NCBI RefSeq assembly: GCF_022370755.2
Contig: NZ_CP092364.2
Location: forward strand, 930,001-994,000
DNA: 64,000 nt
Source of the DNA: Mycolicibacterium goodii
GTDB lineage: Bacteria; Actinomycetota; Actinomycetes; Mycobacteriales; Mycobacteriaceae
Direction: 5' to 3'
In this document: piece after piece, positions 8,183 through 17,376 of the stretch
How the letters are laid out: each line of letters begins with the position of its first letter
Numbering within the stretch: the stretch's first letter is position 1
Notes under the pieces: generated by a model
The model's input: the letters and a program-made list of their open reading frames with translations, nothing else
What the model was told of the DNA's origin: nothing
Databases searched by the model: none
Translations under genes and position numbers: made by a program

Positions 8183-9436
8183 ATGGATCCGATGGCAAAC
8201 TACGGTCGCAAGCACGCGAAGCTCGCTGCGTTACCCGGGGTGCGGGCGGTCCGCAGGCCGGTGAGACCCGGCGCCGACGAGCAGTTCGACCTGTACTACG
8301 TGCGCACCGGCCGCAAGTCCAGGCATCCCGTGGTGATCATCCCTGGTGGGCCCGGTGTCGCGTCGATCCAGCAGTACCGCGGTCTGCGACGGCGCATCGC
8401 GACCTCGGGTCTCGACGTCATCATGGTCGAGCACCGCGGGATCGGGATGTCGCGGCGCACCGACACCGGCGCCGACCTGCCCGCCGAGGCCATCACGGTC
8501 GCTTCTGTGGTCGACGACATCGCCGCGGTACTCGACGACGCCGGCGTCGCCGCGGCCGTCGTCTACGGCACGTCGTATGGCGCCTACATCGCCTCCGGCG
8601 TCGGTGTGCGGCATCCGCATCGCGTCGCGGCCATGGTGCTCGATTCCCCGGTGCTGTCCACGCAGGACCTGCAGGAGATGCGTACCGCGATCCGCAGCCT
8701 GCTGTGGGAGGGTGCCGATCCGGATACCGCCGCGCTCGCGCCCAAGGTGCGCAGGCTCGTCGAGAGCGGCGTGCTCACGTCGACCGGCGGTCAGCTCGCG
8801 GGTCTGCTGTACGGCTACGGCGGCGCCCGGTTGCTCGACCGGCAACTCGACCTGCTGCTGGGCGGGCACACGCTGTTGTGGAGGGCATTGGGGTGGCTGG
8901 GCCGGGTGTCGACGCGAAAGGCGCCCTACCGTAACGAGATCGACCTCGTGGGGCGCATCGCGTTCCGGGAACTGAACTATGCCGGTGTGCCCGACGGTCT
9001 GCCGCTGGACCCGGCCCTCGACATGGCTGAGATGGCGCGCAGCACGAAGTTCTACGAACCGTTCGAGGCCGAACCGTACGACCTGCAGGCCGAGATGCCG
9101 AAGTTCACCTGGCGCACCGTCGTCGTGTCCGGTGGCCGCGACCTCACGACGCCGCCCGCCCTCGCCGAGCGGGTCGCCGCCCTGATTCCCGGCGCGCTGC
9201 TGGTGCGCATGCCGACAGCGGCACACAGCATCATCGACACCAGGGAGCGCGCGGCCATCGCGATCATCTCGGCTGTGTGCACCGGTGCGGCCGAACAACT
9301 TCCGCACACAGCCGACGAGCTCGACGCGTTGCCGCCGCGGGCGCCGGTGCGGCTGCTGGTGCGGGCGATCTCGGCCGCGGCCGCGGCCGAGGCGATGCTG
9401 CCCGCTACTTCGTCGGTGCTGCCCGCTACTTCATGA
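8183..9436 (+). CDS. Alpha/beta hydrolase, proline iminopeptidase-like
   Basis: A 417-residue alpha/beta hydrolase. The oxyanion-hole motif is IIPGGPGVAS, the nucleophile elbow is YGTSYGAY (Ser near residue 131), and the expected acid and base are in SGGRDLTTP and TAAHSIID. The GGPG signature and a cap domain of roughly 200 residues are those of peptidase family S33, but no signal peptide is seen and the substrate is unknown. Starts at 8183 and 8192 are both possible. The last codons lie in a 21-base tandem duplication (16-base repeats at 9396-9411 and 9417-9432, encoding LPATS twice), and the end overlaps the oppA stop by 11 bases on the other strand. Confidence 0.8.
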   Translation: MDPMANYGRKHAKLAALPGVRAVRRPVRPGADEQFDLYYVRTGRKSRHPVVIIPGGPGVASIQQYRGLRRRIATSGLDVIMVEHRGIGMSRRTDTGADLPAEAITVASVVDDIAAVLDDAGVAAAVVYGTSYGAYIASGVGVRHPHRVAAMVLDSPVLSTQDLQEMRTAIRSLLWEGADPDTAALAPKVRRLVESGVLTSTGGQLAGLLYGYGGARLLDRQLDLLLGGHTLLWRALGWLGRVSTRKAPYRNEIDLVGRIAFRELNYAGVPDGLPLDPALDMAEMARSTKFYEPFEAEPYDLQAEMPKFTWRTVVVSGGRDLTTPPALAERVAALIPGALLVRMPTAAHSIIDTRERAAIAIISAVCTGAAEQLPHTADELDALPPRAPVRLLVRAISAAAAAEAMLPATSSVLPATS

Positions 9437-11132
9437 AGCCGATCTTGGTGACGTCGAGGTCACCGATGCCCGCGGGTCCGTAGTTGGCCAGGTTGCTGCG
9501 CACGGCGAGGTTGCCCGGCGCCTGGAACAGCGGCAGGCTGAACACCTCGGCCCAGATCAGCTTGTCGAGTTCGTTGGCCCTGTTCCGAGCCGTCTGGGGG
9601 TCCAGCTCACCCATGACCTCGACAGCCATGGCGTCGATTTCCGGGGTGCTGATCCTGCCGAAGTTGCTGTCGCCGTTTGCGGTGTACATCTGGTTGAGGC
9701 AGCACAGCGAGAACGCGTCGCCCACCCAGGCGAACTGTGCGATGTCGAAGTTGCCCGGGATGATCCAGTCGCTGAAGAACCCGTTGCCGGGCTTTGCCTC
9801 GATACGTAGCTCGACACCGATCTGCGCCAGCGAGTTCTGCGCTATCGTCGCGATCTGCCTCGTGCTCTGCGAGTCGTAGAGCACGTCGCGGATGGTGAGG
9901 CGCCTGCCGTCCTTCTCCCGGAACTGACCACCCGGCGGAAGGGTCCAGCCCAGCGCGTCCAGTTCGGCCTTGGCCTTCTCGGGGTCGAAGGCCACCACCC
10001 CGCTGTTGTCCTGGTAACCCTCCTGACCGGCCACGAAGATGTGATTGTTGAGCGGCGTGGGATTCTCGGCGAGCCCGCGTTGCGACACGGTCGCGATGAT
10101 GTTGCGGTCGATCCCCTTGGCGATCGCCTGCCGCAGCGCCTTGTCGGCCAGGATCGAACCCGGGGCGCCGTTGAACGTGAAGTGGTACCAGCTCGGCGAG
10201 GGGGCGCGGCGGATCGAGACACCCGGAGTTCTGCGCGCGATCTCGAGCTCGTCCAGCGACGCGACGCCGGTGGCATCCAGCGCGTTGTTCTGCAGCGCCG
10301 GGATCCGGGCCGCATCGTCGAGCACCGTGTACGTGATGCTGTCCAGCACCGGCGGGGTGCCCCACCATTTGGGGTTGCGGCTCAACGTGATCCGCTGGGC
10401 GCCGCGGTCGACGTTGGAGACCATGAAGGGGCCGGCCGACGGTCCGGGGCCGTTCAGCTGGCCCTTGTTGAACACCTCGGGATCGGCGGTGCTGGCCTTG
10501 GGCAGCAGCATGGTGTTGCCCGCGAACATGCCCTGCCATTCCGAGAAGGGCTCGGCGAACGTCACGACGGCCTGCCGGTCGTCGACGCCCCGGGTGACCG
10601 AGGCTACCCGGTCGGAGCCGTTGACCGACGCGATCGCGAACGCCTTGTCCTTGCCGCTGGTGGCGTGGATCTGCGACGCGATGTCCTCCCACGTTATCGG
10701 GGTGCCGTCGGTCCACACGGCTTTGGGGTTGATCGTGTACGTCACCACTTGCGGATCGGTGCTGGTGAGTTCGACGCTGGTGAAGTAGTCGGTGTTGACC
10801 GTGGTCGAACCGTCGGGCGCGACGCGGTAGGCGCGCGGCAGCGTCGCCCGCATCAGGCCGCCCAGGCTGGCCTCGTTGCCGTCGATGTGCAGCGTGTTGA
10901 AGTTCGACGGGAATGCGGGCAGTGCGAGTCGCAGGTTGCCACCCTGGCGCAGGTTGGCCACGTCCTGCGGGTTGATGTCGTTGGTGGTGCCCACCTCGGC
11001 CGTGCCACCCGCCGACGGTATGTCGCGATCACCGCTCGTGCACGAGGTCATGGCCATCGTGACCGCGCCGACACACGCGGCGGCGGCGAGGCGTCGCAGA
11101 ATCCTGGTGGTCTTCCCGCTCATCGGCTTCAC
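9426..11132 (-). CDS. oppA: Oligopeptide ABC transporter, substrate-binding lipoprotein
   Basis: A 568-residue solute-binding protein of family 5 (SBP_bac_5). The N terminus has a twin basic stretch, a hydrophobic core and the lipobox MTSC with the cysteine at about residue 31, so it is a membrane-anchored extracytoplasmic receptor. The body holds family-5 blocks such as YTINPKAVWTDGTPITWED and FTFNGAPGSILADKALRQA. It is the last gene of oppBCDA, 39 bases after oppD. It captures peptides for the permease; in mycobacteria Opp has also been linked to glutathione and peptide uptake. Start ATG at 11132, with Met4 (11123) as an alternative. Confidence 0.9.
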   Translation of the reverse strand: MKPMSGKTTRILRRLAAAACVGAVTMAMTSCTSGDRDIPSAGGTAEVGTTNDINPQDVANLRQGGNLRLALPAFPSNFNTLHIDGNEASLGGLMRATLPRAYRVAPDGSTTVNTDYFTSVELTSTDPQVVTYTINPKAVWTDGTPITWEDIASQIHATSGKDKAFAIASVNGSDRVASVTRGVDDRQAVVTFAEPFSEWQGMFAGNTMLLPKASTADPEVFNKGQLNGPGPSAGPFMVSNVDRGAQRITLSRNPKWWGTPPVLDSITYTVLDDAARIPALQNNALDATGVASLDELEIARRTPGVSIRRAPSPSWYHFTFNGAPGSILADKALRQAIAKGIDRNIIATVSQRGLAENPTPLNNHIFVAGQEGYQDNSGVVAFDPEKAKAELDALGWTLPPGGQFREKDGRRLTIRDVLYDSQSTRQIATIAQNSLAQIGVELRIEAKPGNGFFSDWIIPGNFDIAQFAWVGDAFSLCCLNQMYTANGDSNFGRISTPEIDAMAVEVMGELDPQTARNRANELDKLIWAEVFSLPLFQAPGNLAVRSNLANYGPAGIGDLDVTKIGFMK

Positions 11133-11171
11133 CCCGCCGATGCTAGAGGTAACCGCGCTTAGGTGGCGGCA

Positions 11172-13016
11172 TTACCCGCTGGGCTCCGGTTGCGGTACGG
11201 CGTCGAGGAGACGGCGGGTGTAGTCGTGCCGTGGGTTGGCGAACACCGTGTCGCTCGGTCCCTGCTCGACGATCGATCCCCGATACATCACCGCGACGTC
11301 GTGGGCGAGGTGTTTGACCACGGACAGGTCGTGGGAGACGAACAGGTAGGACAGGCCGAACCGGTCTTGCAGGTCGAGCAGGAGATTGATGATGCCCGCC
11401 TGGATCGACACGTCGAGCGCCGACACCGGTTCGTCGAGCGCGATGATCCTGGGATTGAGCGCCAGTGCGCGGGCGATGCCGATGCGTTGCTTCTGCCCAC
11501 CGGAGAACTCGGCGGGATACCGCGCGGCGTCGGTGCGGCGCAGCCCGACCACCTCCAGCAGTTCGGCCACCCGGTCGGACTGCGCGGATTTGTCGAACCC
11601 GTTGGCCATCAACGGTTCTGCCAGCACATCGAACACCGGCAGGCGGGGATCCAGTGACGCCACCGGGTCCTGAAACACGACCTGGAGATCAGTGCGCAGC
11701 TTGCGGCGCGCGCGGCGGTCGATCGTTGCGACATCGGTGCCGAGCACCTCGATCGAACCGGCCTGCGGCGCTGTGAGATTGAGGATCTGATGCAGCGTCG
11801 TGGATTTGCCGGAGCCGGATTCGCCCACGATGCCGAGCGTACGGCCTTGGCGCAGTTCGAAACTGATGTCGTCGACGGCCTTCACCTCGCCGACCTGGCG
11901 GCGGAATACCGCGCCCTTGGTCAGCTTGTAGGTCTTGGCCAACCCCTGCACCCGCAGCACCACGGGTGCCTCGGTGTCCGGCTCGGCGACCGCCGGTGGC
12001 TCGTCGACCCGGTAGATCTCGGTGGCCGAGCGCTTGGCGACCTCGTCGGTGCGGATGCAGGCCGCGCGGTGTTCACCGGCAGCGCTGGACACCGCGATCA
12101 GGTCGGGTTCGGCGGCCGTGCAGTCGTCGATCGCCAGCGGGCACCGCGGTGCGAACGGACACCCCGGCGGCAGCGATGTGAGCGCCGGCGGTGCGCCGGG
12201 AATCGGGATCAGCCGGGTGCCCTGCGGCGCGTCGAGGCGCGGCACCGAACCCAGAAGGCCGACGGTGTAGGGCATCCGGGCATTGCGGTAAAGCTCACCC
12301 ACGGGTGCCTGTTCGACCGTTCGGCCCGCGTACATCACCAGTGCACGGTCGGCGAACTCGGCGACGACACCGAGATCGTGCGTGATGATCAGGACCCCGG
12401 CGCCGGTCACGTCGCGCGCGGTCTTGAGCACCTCGAGGATCTGGGCCTGCACCGTGACGTCGAGCGCGGTGGTCGGTTCGTCGCAGATCAACAAATCGGG
12501 GTCGTTGGCGATCGCGATGGCGATCACGACGCGCTGCCGCTCACCGCCGGACAGTTCGTGCGGGAAGGACCGGGCGCGCCGTTCCGGCTGCGCGATGCCC
12601 ACGAGGTCGAGCAGTTCGACGGCGCGGGCGCGTGCCGCCCGACGGCCCAGCTCGCGGTTGTGCACCTGCAGCGCCTCGGCGATCTGGTCGCCGACGGCGT
12701 AGACGGGGGTCAGCGCCGACATGGGGTCCTGGAACACCGTGCCGATGACGTTGCCCCGGAATTGTGACAATTGCGCGTCCGACAAGCCGAGCAGTTCGTC
12801 ACCGCGCAACCGCACCGATCCGGACACATCGGCGAATTCGGGCAGCAGGCCCGCGACGGCCATCGCGGTCGCGGATTTCCCGGCCCCGGACTCGCCCACC
12901 AGCGCCACAACCTCACCCGCGTCCACGCCGAAGCTCACACCCCGCACGGCGTGCACCGGGTCGGCGTCGGTCGGGAACGCCACCGTCAGATCGTTCACCT
13001 CCAGCAGGCGGTTCAT
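11172..13016 (-). CDS. oppD: Oligopeptide ABC transporter, double ATPase subunit
   Basis: A 614-residue protein that fuses two ABC ATPase domains, so it replaces separate OppD and OppF. Domain 1 has Walker A GESGAGKS, signature LSGGERQR and Walker [13 protein letters not shown]. Domain 2 has [16 protein letters not shown] and [12 protein letters not shown]. Between them is the oligopeptide-transporter C-terminal segment with four cysteines ([11 protein letters not shown], then AAC in HRAACIRT). In M. tuberculosis OppABCD this region is reported to hold an iron-sulfur cluster, and the same cysteines are present here. The start overlaps the oppC stop by four bases. It energises peptide uptake at the inner face of the membrane. 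Confidence 0.92.
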   Translation of the reverse strand: MNRLLEVNDLTVAFPTDADPVHAVRGVSFGVDAGEVVALVGESGAGKSATAMAVAGLLPEFADVSGSVRLRGDELLGLSDAQLSQFRGNVIGTVFQDPMSALTPVYAVGDQIAEALQVHNRELGRRAARARAVELLDLVGIAQPERRARSFPHELSGGERQRVVIAIAIANDPDLLICDEPTTALDVTVQAQILEVLKTARDVTGAGVLIITHDLGVVAEFADRALVMYAGRTVEQAPVGELYRNARMPYTVGLLGSVPRLDAPQGTRLIPIPGAPPALTSLPPGCPFAPRCPLAIDDCTAAEPDLIAVSSAAGEHRAACIRTDEVAKRSATEIYRVDEPPAVAEPDTEAPVVLRVQGLAKTYKLTKGAVFRRQVGEVKAVDDISFELRQGRTLGIVGESGSGKSTTLHQILNLTAPQAGSIEVLGTDVATIDRRARRKLRTDLQVVFQDPVASLDPRLPVFDVLAEPLMANGFDKSAQSDRVAELLEVVGLRRTDAARYPAEFSGGQKQRIGIARALALNPRIIALDEPVSALDVSIQAGIINLLLDLQDRFGLSYLFVSHDLSVVKHLAHDVAVMYRGSIVEQGPSDTVFANPRHDYTRRLLDAVPQPEPSG

Positions 13017-13948
13017 CGGCGGGCCCTCCTGCGGGGTTTGCGGCGACGCAGCCCTCCGCTGCCGGGATCGAAGGCGTCACGCAACCCGTCGCCGACGAGG
13101 TTGGCGCACAGGATGATCAGCACCAGCACCCCGGCCGGGAACAGGAACACCCAGGGGAACGTCGTCGCGGACTGGGTGCCGTCGGCGATGAGCGTGCCCA
13201 GTGAGACGTCGGGCGGTTGGATGCCGAAACCCAGGAAGCTCAACCCGGTTTCGGCCAGGATCGCCAGGCCGACGTTGAGCGCGGTGTCGATGATCAGCAG
13301 CGACGCGACGTTGGGCACGATGTGTCGCACGATGATCCGCCCACTGCTCACGCCCATGTACCGTGCGGCGACCACGAATTCGCGGTCGCGCAGGCTCATG
13401 GTCATCCCGCGCACGATGCGTGAGCTGATCATCCAGCTGAACAGCGACAGCAGGATGATCAACCAGAACACGCGGTCGGCGTCGCTGAGGCGCGGTGTCA
13501 CGATCGCGATCAGGATGAAGCTCGGAACCACCAGCAGCACATCGACGATCCACATCAGGGTGCGGTCGCGCCAGCCGCCGAAGTACCCGGCGATCGATCC
13601 GACCGTGGCAGCGATGATCGTCGAGATCAACGCCACGCACACGCCGATCAGCATGGACTTCTGCATGCCGCGCAACACCTGCGCGAGGATGTCCTGCCCC
13701 AGGGCCGTGGTGCCGAACCAGTGTTCGGGTGACGGGGGTTGCTGCAGCGCGTAGTAGTCGAGATCGGTGTGGCTGTAGGGCAGCAGCGGCGGCAACACGT
13801 AGCAGCCCACGAACATCAGCACGAGCACGACCAGTGACACCACCGCGGGCTTGTTGCGCACGAACCGCCGGAACACCAGGGTGCGGCGCGTCGCGAATTC
13901 CTCGGTGTGCAGACCCGAGCGGGCCGAATCGGCTGAGGTTTCGGTCAT
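13013..13948 (-). CDS. oppC: Oligopeptide ABC transporter permease OppC
   Basis: A 311-residue permease of the DppC/OppC type. After a 40-residue cytoplasmic N terminus it has a first membrane helix ([15 protein letters not shown]) and the binding-protein-dependent transport domain with five more helices. The EAA-like cytoplasmic loop is in the region ending [16 protein letters not shown], which contacts the ATPase. I chose ATG 13948 since it overlaps the oppB stop (ATGA, 13945-13948); the longer frame upstream is inside oppB. The C terminus overlaps the oppD start. Confidence 0.9.
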   Translation of the reverse strand: MTETSADSARSGLHTEEFATRRTLVFRRFVRNKPAVVSLVVLVLMFVGCYVLPPLLPYSHTDLDYYALQQPPSPEHWFGTTALGQDILAQVLRGMQKSMLIGVCVALISTIIAATVGSIAGYFGGWRDRTLMWIVDVLLVVPSFILIAIVTPRLSDADRVFWLIILLSLFSWMISSRIVRGMTMSLRDREFVVAARYMGVSSGRIIVRHIVPNVASLLIIDTALNVGLAILAETGLSFLGFGIQPPDVSLGTLIADGTQSATTFPWVFLFPAGVLVLIILCANLVGDGLRDAFDPGSGGLRRRKPRRRARR

Positions 13949-14922
13949 GACACCCGCACCCTCGGATCGAGCAACGCGTAGATGACGTCGCTCAGCAGGC
14001 CCGCCAGCAACACGACGGTGCCGGTGAACACCGTGATCGCCGCGATGATGTTCGTGTCCTGCGTGGCGATGCCCTGCACCACCCACTCACCCATGCCGTG
14101 CCAGCCGAAGATCTTCTCCACGAACACCGCCCCGGTGACCAGTCCCGCGATGGTGTAGGCGAACAGCGTCGCCATCGGGATCAGCGCGGTCCGCAGACCG
14201 TGTTTGAACAGTGCGCGCCTGCGCGTGAGCCCCTTGGCCCGCGCGGTGCGGATGTAATCCTGGCTCAGCACGTCGAGCATCGCGTTGCGCTGATAGCGGC
14301 TGAAACCCGCGATGCCGCCGAGTGCGAGCGTCAGCGTCGGCAACACCAGATGCTGCAGCCGGTCCACGAACTGCGCCCAGGTACCGCCCACCGCGTCCGG
14401 TGAGGTCTCCCCGGTGTACTCGAACAACCGCACCCCCAGCACCGAGTTGACGTCAAGCGCGCCGAGGATCAGCAGGTTGGCGATCACGAACGTGGGCGTG
14501 CTCAGGATCAGCAGCGACACGAGCGTCACGACGCGGTCCGAGAGCCGGTACTGGCGGATGGCGCCCCACGCGCCGACCACGACGCCGATCACCGTGCCGA
14601 GGATCGAACCGATCAGCAGCAGCCGCAAGCTCACCCCGATCCGGCGCCACAGCTCCTCGGATACCGGCTGACCCGTCACCGTCGTGCCGAAGTCCCCGCG
14701 GATCGCGCCGGAGGCCCAGTCGAGATAACGCAGCGGAATGGGCTTGTCGAGGCCCAGCTCGGCGGCCTTCGCATCGATCGTGGACTGCGGTGGACGCGGA
14801 TTCCGCTGCAGCAGGCTGTCGAGCGGATCGAACGACAACGACGTGAGCGTGAACGTCAGGAACGAGGCCAGGGCCAGCAGGACGACGTAGTTGAACAGCC
14901 TGCGCGCGAGGAAACGCGTCAT
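13945..14922 (-). CDS. oppB: Oligopeptide ABC transporter permease OppB
   Basis: A 325-residue permease and first gene of the oppBCDA operon. It starts MTRFLARRLFNYVVLLALAS, the classical OppB/DppB N terminus with helix 1. A large extracytoplasmic loop follows, then the transport domain; the EAA-type loop before the last helices reads RTARAKGLTRRRALFKHGLR. The frame extends upstream to 15018 but the ATG at 14922 gives the family start. About 200 bases separate it from the small exported gene at 15122 on the other strand, so the operon promoter should lie in 14923-15121, where I see no clear hexamers. Confidence 0.9.
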   Translation of the reverse strand: MTRFLARRLFNYVVLLALASFLTFTLTSLSFDPLDSLLQRNPRPPQSTIDAKAAELGLDKPIPLRYLDWASGAIRGDFGTTVTGQPVSEELWRRIGVSLRLLLIGSILGTVIGVVVGAWGAIRQYRLSDRVVTLVSLLILSTPTFVIANLLILGALDVNSVLGVRLFEYTGETSPDAVGGTWAQFVDRLQHLVLPTLTLALGGIAGFSRYQRNAMLDVLSQDYIRTARAKGLTRRRALFKHGLRTALIPMATLFAYTIAGLVTGAVFVEKIFGWHGMGEWVVQGIATQDTNIIAAITVFTGTVVLLAGLLSDVIYALLDPRVRVS

Positions 14923-15121
14923 GTCGTCCGTCCTGCCATGGGTGACAAGGGTAGAAGAGGACGGCCGACCGAGCCGTGATGCGGGCCGTGAACGCGTGCG
15001 CTGTGGCGCTTCCGACACTGTGTGGGCAATTGCCAGCCGCTGTTCAGCGTGGTCCTAGATATCGCCATTTCACTGGTTCCACCTGGTGTTTTACCGGAGC
15101 TCGACATGTGGAGGGACAGCC

Positions 15122-15355
15122 ATGGGGACGATAAACGTGAAGTTGCTCGCTGCCGGTGCGGGTGCGGTGGCCGTGGTCGCGTTCGGGACGCTCGGCGCGA
15201 TGACGGGCGCGACCGCGTCGGCCTCGGGCTCCAAGATGAACGTCGGCCAGACCAGTGTCGAATCGACGCCGCCGACGGCGCCGCCGATTCCGATGGCCGT
15301 GCCCAAGATCAAGGGGCCCGCGCCGTTGCCGTCCGAGGAGAAGGCCGCCGAATAG
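15122..15355 (+). CDS. Small exported protein, ETS-AxP family member 1 (diverged)
   Basis: A 77-residue protein with an N-terminal signal-like segment (KLLAAGAGAVAVVAFGTL, then small residues to about 32) and a short Pro-rich tail containing TPPTAPPIPMAVP. The tail resembles, in looser form, the T-P-T-x-x-E-T-S-x-A-x-P block of the genes at 15456, 15852 and 42929. The ATG at 15122 is preceded by GGAGGGAC. It is the first of three similar genes in tandem. No function is known; export across the membrane is inferred from the signal-like segment. Confidence 0.6.
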   Translation: MGTINVKLLAAGAGAVAVVAFGTLGAMTGATASASGSKMNVGQTSVESTPPTAPPIPMAVPKIKGPAPLPSEEKAAE

Positions 15356-15455
15356 GACAGGACCACGCCGCGATGGCGGCTTCACCGGTTTCGTCTCCTG
15401 TGGATCCGGTTACACCTCTGACGAGGTGCAAGGCCGAGACATCGGAGGTGAACAC

Positions 15456-15719
15456 GTGAGTTCAGCCGAGAACCGTCGGGGTGTCAAAGTCGCCGCCGCA
15501 GGTGTCGGTGCGGCAGGTGCGCTTGCCATGGCAGTCGTGGGTCTGGGCGCCGCGCAGGGGCTCGCGGGGGCGCAGGACAACGTGCAGGAACCGTCAGAAC
15601 CCGCGCTCACCACCGGTGAGACCATCACCCTGACGACGCCGCCGACCTCGCCCGAGACCTCGATGGCGACACCGTCGGTGAGCGTGACGACGCCATCCGG
15701 GTTTGCTACCCCGCACTGA
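15456..15719 (+). CDS. Small exported protein, ETS-AxP family member 2
   Basis: An 87-residue protein starting at GTG 15456, preceded by CGGAGGTGAAC. Residues 10-40 form a signal segment (VAAAGVGAAGALAMAVVGLG ending in Ala-rich AGAQ). The mature part is about 45 residues and ends TSPETSMATP and then TTPSGFATPH. Its closest relative in the window is the gene at 42929, which shares PETSMA and ends TTPEGFAVPH. The 100 bases upstream hold no gene. A secreted or surface role is likely; the biochemical function is unknown. Confidence 0.65.
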   Translation: MSSAENRRGVKVAAAGVGAAGALAMAVVGLGAAQGLAGAQDNVQEPSEPALTTGETITLTTPPTSPETSMATPSVSVTTPSGFATPH

Positions 15720-15851
15720 TCATGATGTGGGCGGCGGCGACCGGGTGGACAGTGTCACGCGTCACTGCCTATGGTGGCCGCCGAATCGTTCGACGGGCCT
15801 CCCGCTGAACGGGGGGCCTGACCAGAAAATCGCTGATTCAGGTGGTCTCAG

Positions 15852-16088
15852 ATGAACATCAAATACACATTGGCAGGGCTCGGCGCCGCGGCTGCGGTGA
15901 GCATGGGTGCGTTCGGCGCACTGGGTGGTTCCGGTCTCTCCGGTTCTGCTGAGTTCGACGAGGCGCTCGGCCCGACACTGGGCGAAACCTCAACGCAGAC
16001 AGGCGCTCCGACCGAATTGGAGACCTCCATCGCGACACCGCCGGTCGAGGTCGAGTTGCCGGACGGCTACGGCAACGGCGGCGGATAG
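15852..16088 (+). CDS. Small exported protein, ETS-AxP family member 3
   Basis: A 78-residue protein with a signal-like N terminus (MNIKYTLAGLGAAAAVSMG, with a likely cleavage region near residue 30) and an acidic tail with PTELETSIATPPVEVELP, ending in Gly/Asn. It shares the ETS-x-A-T-P block with its neighbours but has lost the C-terminal PH end. The 132 bases before it contain no gene. Its 3' end overlaps the end of the gene on the minus strand by 22 bases, so the two transcripts run into each other. Confidence 0.65.
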   Translation: MNIKYTLAGLGAAAAVSMGAFGALGGSGLSGSAEFDEALGPTLGETSTQTGAPTELETSIATPPVEVELPDGYGNGGG

Positions 16089-16510
16089 GGCGGTACGCCG
16101 ATACCGGTGACGGCCAGCGTCGGCCCGTTGCGCGTCGCGTGCACCAGTACGGTGTCGTCGACGTGAAACGGTGGGATCGCCGCCGGATCGCCATGGGCGG
16201 CCAGCATGTAGGACTGCGTGAAACCGTCGGCGCTGCGCACCGTCATCTCGGTCGGTGACAGCGCCGTGATGACCCCGGTCTGGGTGAGGACGGTCGTGAA
16301 ACCGCCGTTGCCGTCGGCGAGGACGGACTCGCTGCGGACGGTTGCCGGATCGGCGTGTTCGCGAGGTGCCGCGCGGTTCGGCGGCGGACCGCCGGCGAAG
16401 CGGCCCGGCCCGGTGCCGCCGGAATCGGTCGCGGCGTAGACGGCCGCACCGCCGAGGGCTCCGACGGCGACGGCGATGCCCACCGCGGCGGTGGTTCGTC
16501 GCATGCTCAT
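16067..16510 (-). CDS. Exported protein of unknown function
   Basis: A 147-residue protein with a signal peptide (RRTTAAVGIAVAVGALGGAA, then VYAATDSG). The mature part contains a Pro/Arg-rich stretch and a compact block from about residue 62 to 140 (FTTVLTQTGVITALSPTEMTV and TVLVHATRNGPTLAVTGI) that looks like a small beta-barrel. The same fold type, with a repeated TG-x-V-x-A motif, occurs in many actinobacterial exported proteins of unknown role. It is divergent from the response regulator gene (117 bases between starts), so it could be regulated by it. It overlaps the small gene at 15852 by 22 bases at the 3' end. Confidence 0.7.
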   Translation of the reverse strand: MSMRRTTAAVGIAVAVGALGGAAVYAATDSGGTGPGRFAGGPPPNRAAPREHADPATVRSESVLADGNGGFTTVLTQTGVITALSPTEMTVRSADGFTQSYMLAAHGDPAAIPPFHVDDTVLVHATRNGPTLAVTGIGVPPYPPPLP

Positions 16511-16613
16511 GGACCCAAGAATGGCGCGCCCGGCTATGAGAGGCCTGTGCGCCGAACCGGCATTTCACAGCCGGCACATAGATATCGCACAGTTTCGCCC
16601 CATGGGGTGTGCG

Positions 16614-16619
16614 GATAAT
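16614..16619 (+). promoter_or_regulatory. -10 element giving a leaderless response-regulator mRNA
   Basis: GATAAT at 16614-16619, preceded by GCG, is a good -10 hexamer. Seven bases downstream is the ATG at 16627, which is in frame with the response regulator. A transcript starting at that ATG would have no leader, a common arrangement in mycobacteria. A direct repeat of CCGGCA (16557-16562 and 16571-16576) lies upstream and could be a regulator site. No convincing -35 is seen. Confidence 0.5.
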
Positions 16620-16626
16620 GGGTGCA

Positions 16627-17376
16627 ATGGGAACGGCGAACGGCACCGATATCGAGTCGGGGCGGGCAGTGATGCGTCGGGCCGACGGCAATCCGATCCG
16701 GGTCCTCGTCGTCGACGACGAACCCGTGCTCGCCGAGCTCGTCTCGATGGCGCTGCGCTACGAGGGCTGGGACATCACGACGGCGGGCGACGGCGCGAGC
16801 GCGATCGCGGCGGCCAGGGAGACCCCGCCGGATGTCGTGGTGCTCGATGTCATGCTGCCCGACATGAGCGGCCTGGACGTCCTGCGCAAGCTCCGTGAGC
16901 AGATCCCCGGCCTGCCACTGCTGCTGCTCACCGCGAAGGATTCCGTGGAGGACCGCATCGCCGGGCTGACCGCGGGTGGCGACGACTACGTGACCAAGCC
17001 GTTCAGCCTCGAAGAAGTCGTGTTGCGGTTGCGGGCGTTGCTGCGCCGCACCGGTGTGACGAGCGAGGACGGTGGCGCCAAGATCGTCGTCGGCGATCTG
17101 GTGCTCGACGAGGACAGCCACGAGGTGACGCGAGGCGGCGATCCGATCACGTTGACGGCCACCGAGTTCGAACTGCTGCGCTTCATGATGCGCAACGCCA
17201 AGCGGGTGCTGAGCAAGGCGCAGATCCTCGACCGGGTGTGGAGTTACGACTTCGGTGGCCGCTCCAACATCGTCGAACTGTATGTCTCGTATCTGCGCAA
17301 GAAGATCGACAGCGGGCGCGAACCGATGATCCACACGCTGCGCGGTGCGGGATATGTCCTTCGGCCTCCGCGATGA
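16627..17376 (+). CDS. OmpR-family response regulator
   Basis: A 249-residue response regulator. The receiver domain begins at IRVLVVDDEPVLAEL, has the phospho-acceptor Asp74 in VVVLDVMLPDMSG, the Thr in LLLTAKD and Lys in DDYVTKPFS. The C-terminal winged helix (about 150-248) has LTATEFELLRFM, the recognition part RVLSKAQILDRVW and the ending HTLRGAGYVLR. I prefer ATG 16627 over 16609 and 16618 because a -10 element overlaps those earlier codons. It overlaps the histidine kinase gene and so forms a two-component pair, of the TrcR/PrrA general type. The downstream glycosyltransferases are the plausible regulon. Confidence 0.85.
   Translation: MGTANGTDIESGRAVMRRADGNPIRVLVVDDEPVLAELVSMALRYEGWDITTAGDGASAIAAARETPPDVVVLDVMLPDMSGLDVLRKLREQIPGLPLLLLTAKDSVEDRIAGLTAGGDDYVTKPFSLEEVVLRLRALLRRTGVTSEDGGAKIVVGDLVLDEDSHEVTRGGDPITLTATEFELLRFMMRNAKRVLSKAQILDRVWSYDFGGRSNIVELYVSYLRKKIDSGREPMIHTLRGAGYVLRPPR

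Noticed and set aside
15122..16088. Possibility that the three small genes are PE/PPE or ESX-type secreted proteins
   Set aside because: They have ordinary signal segments and no WxG, PE or PPE motif.
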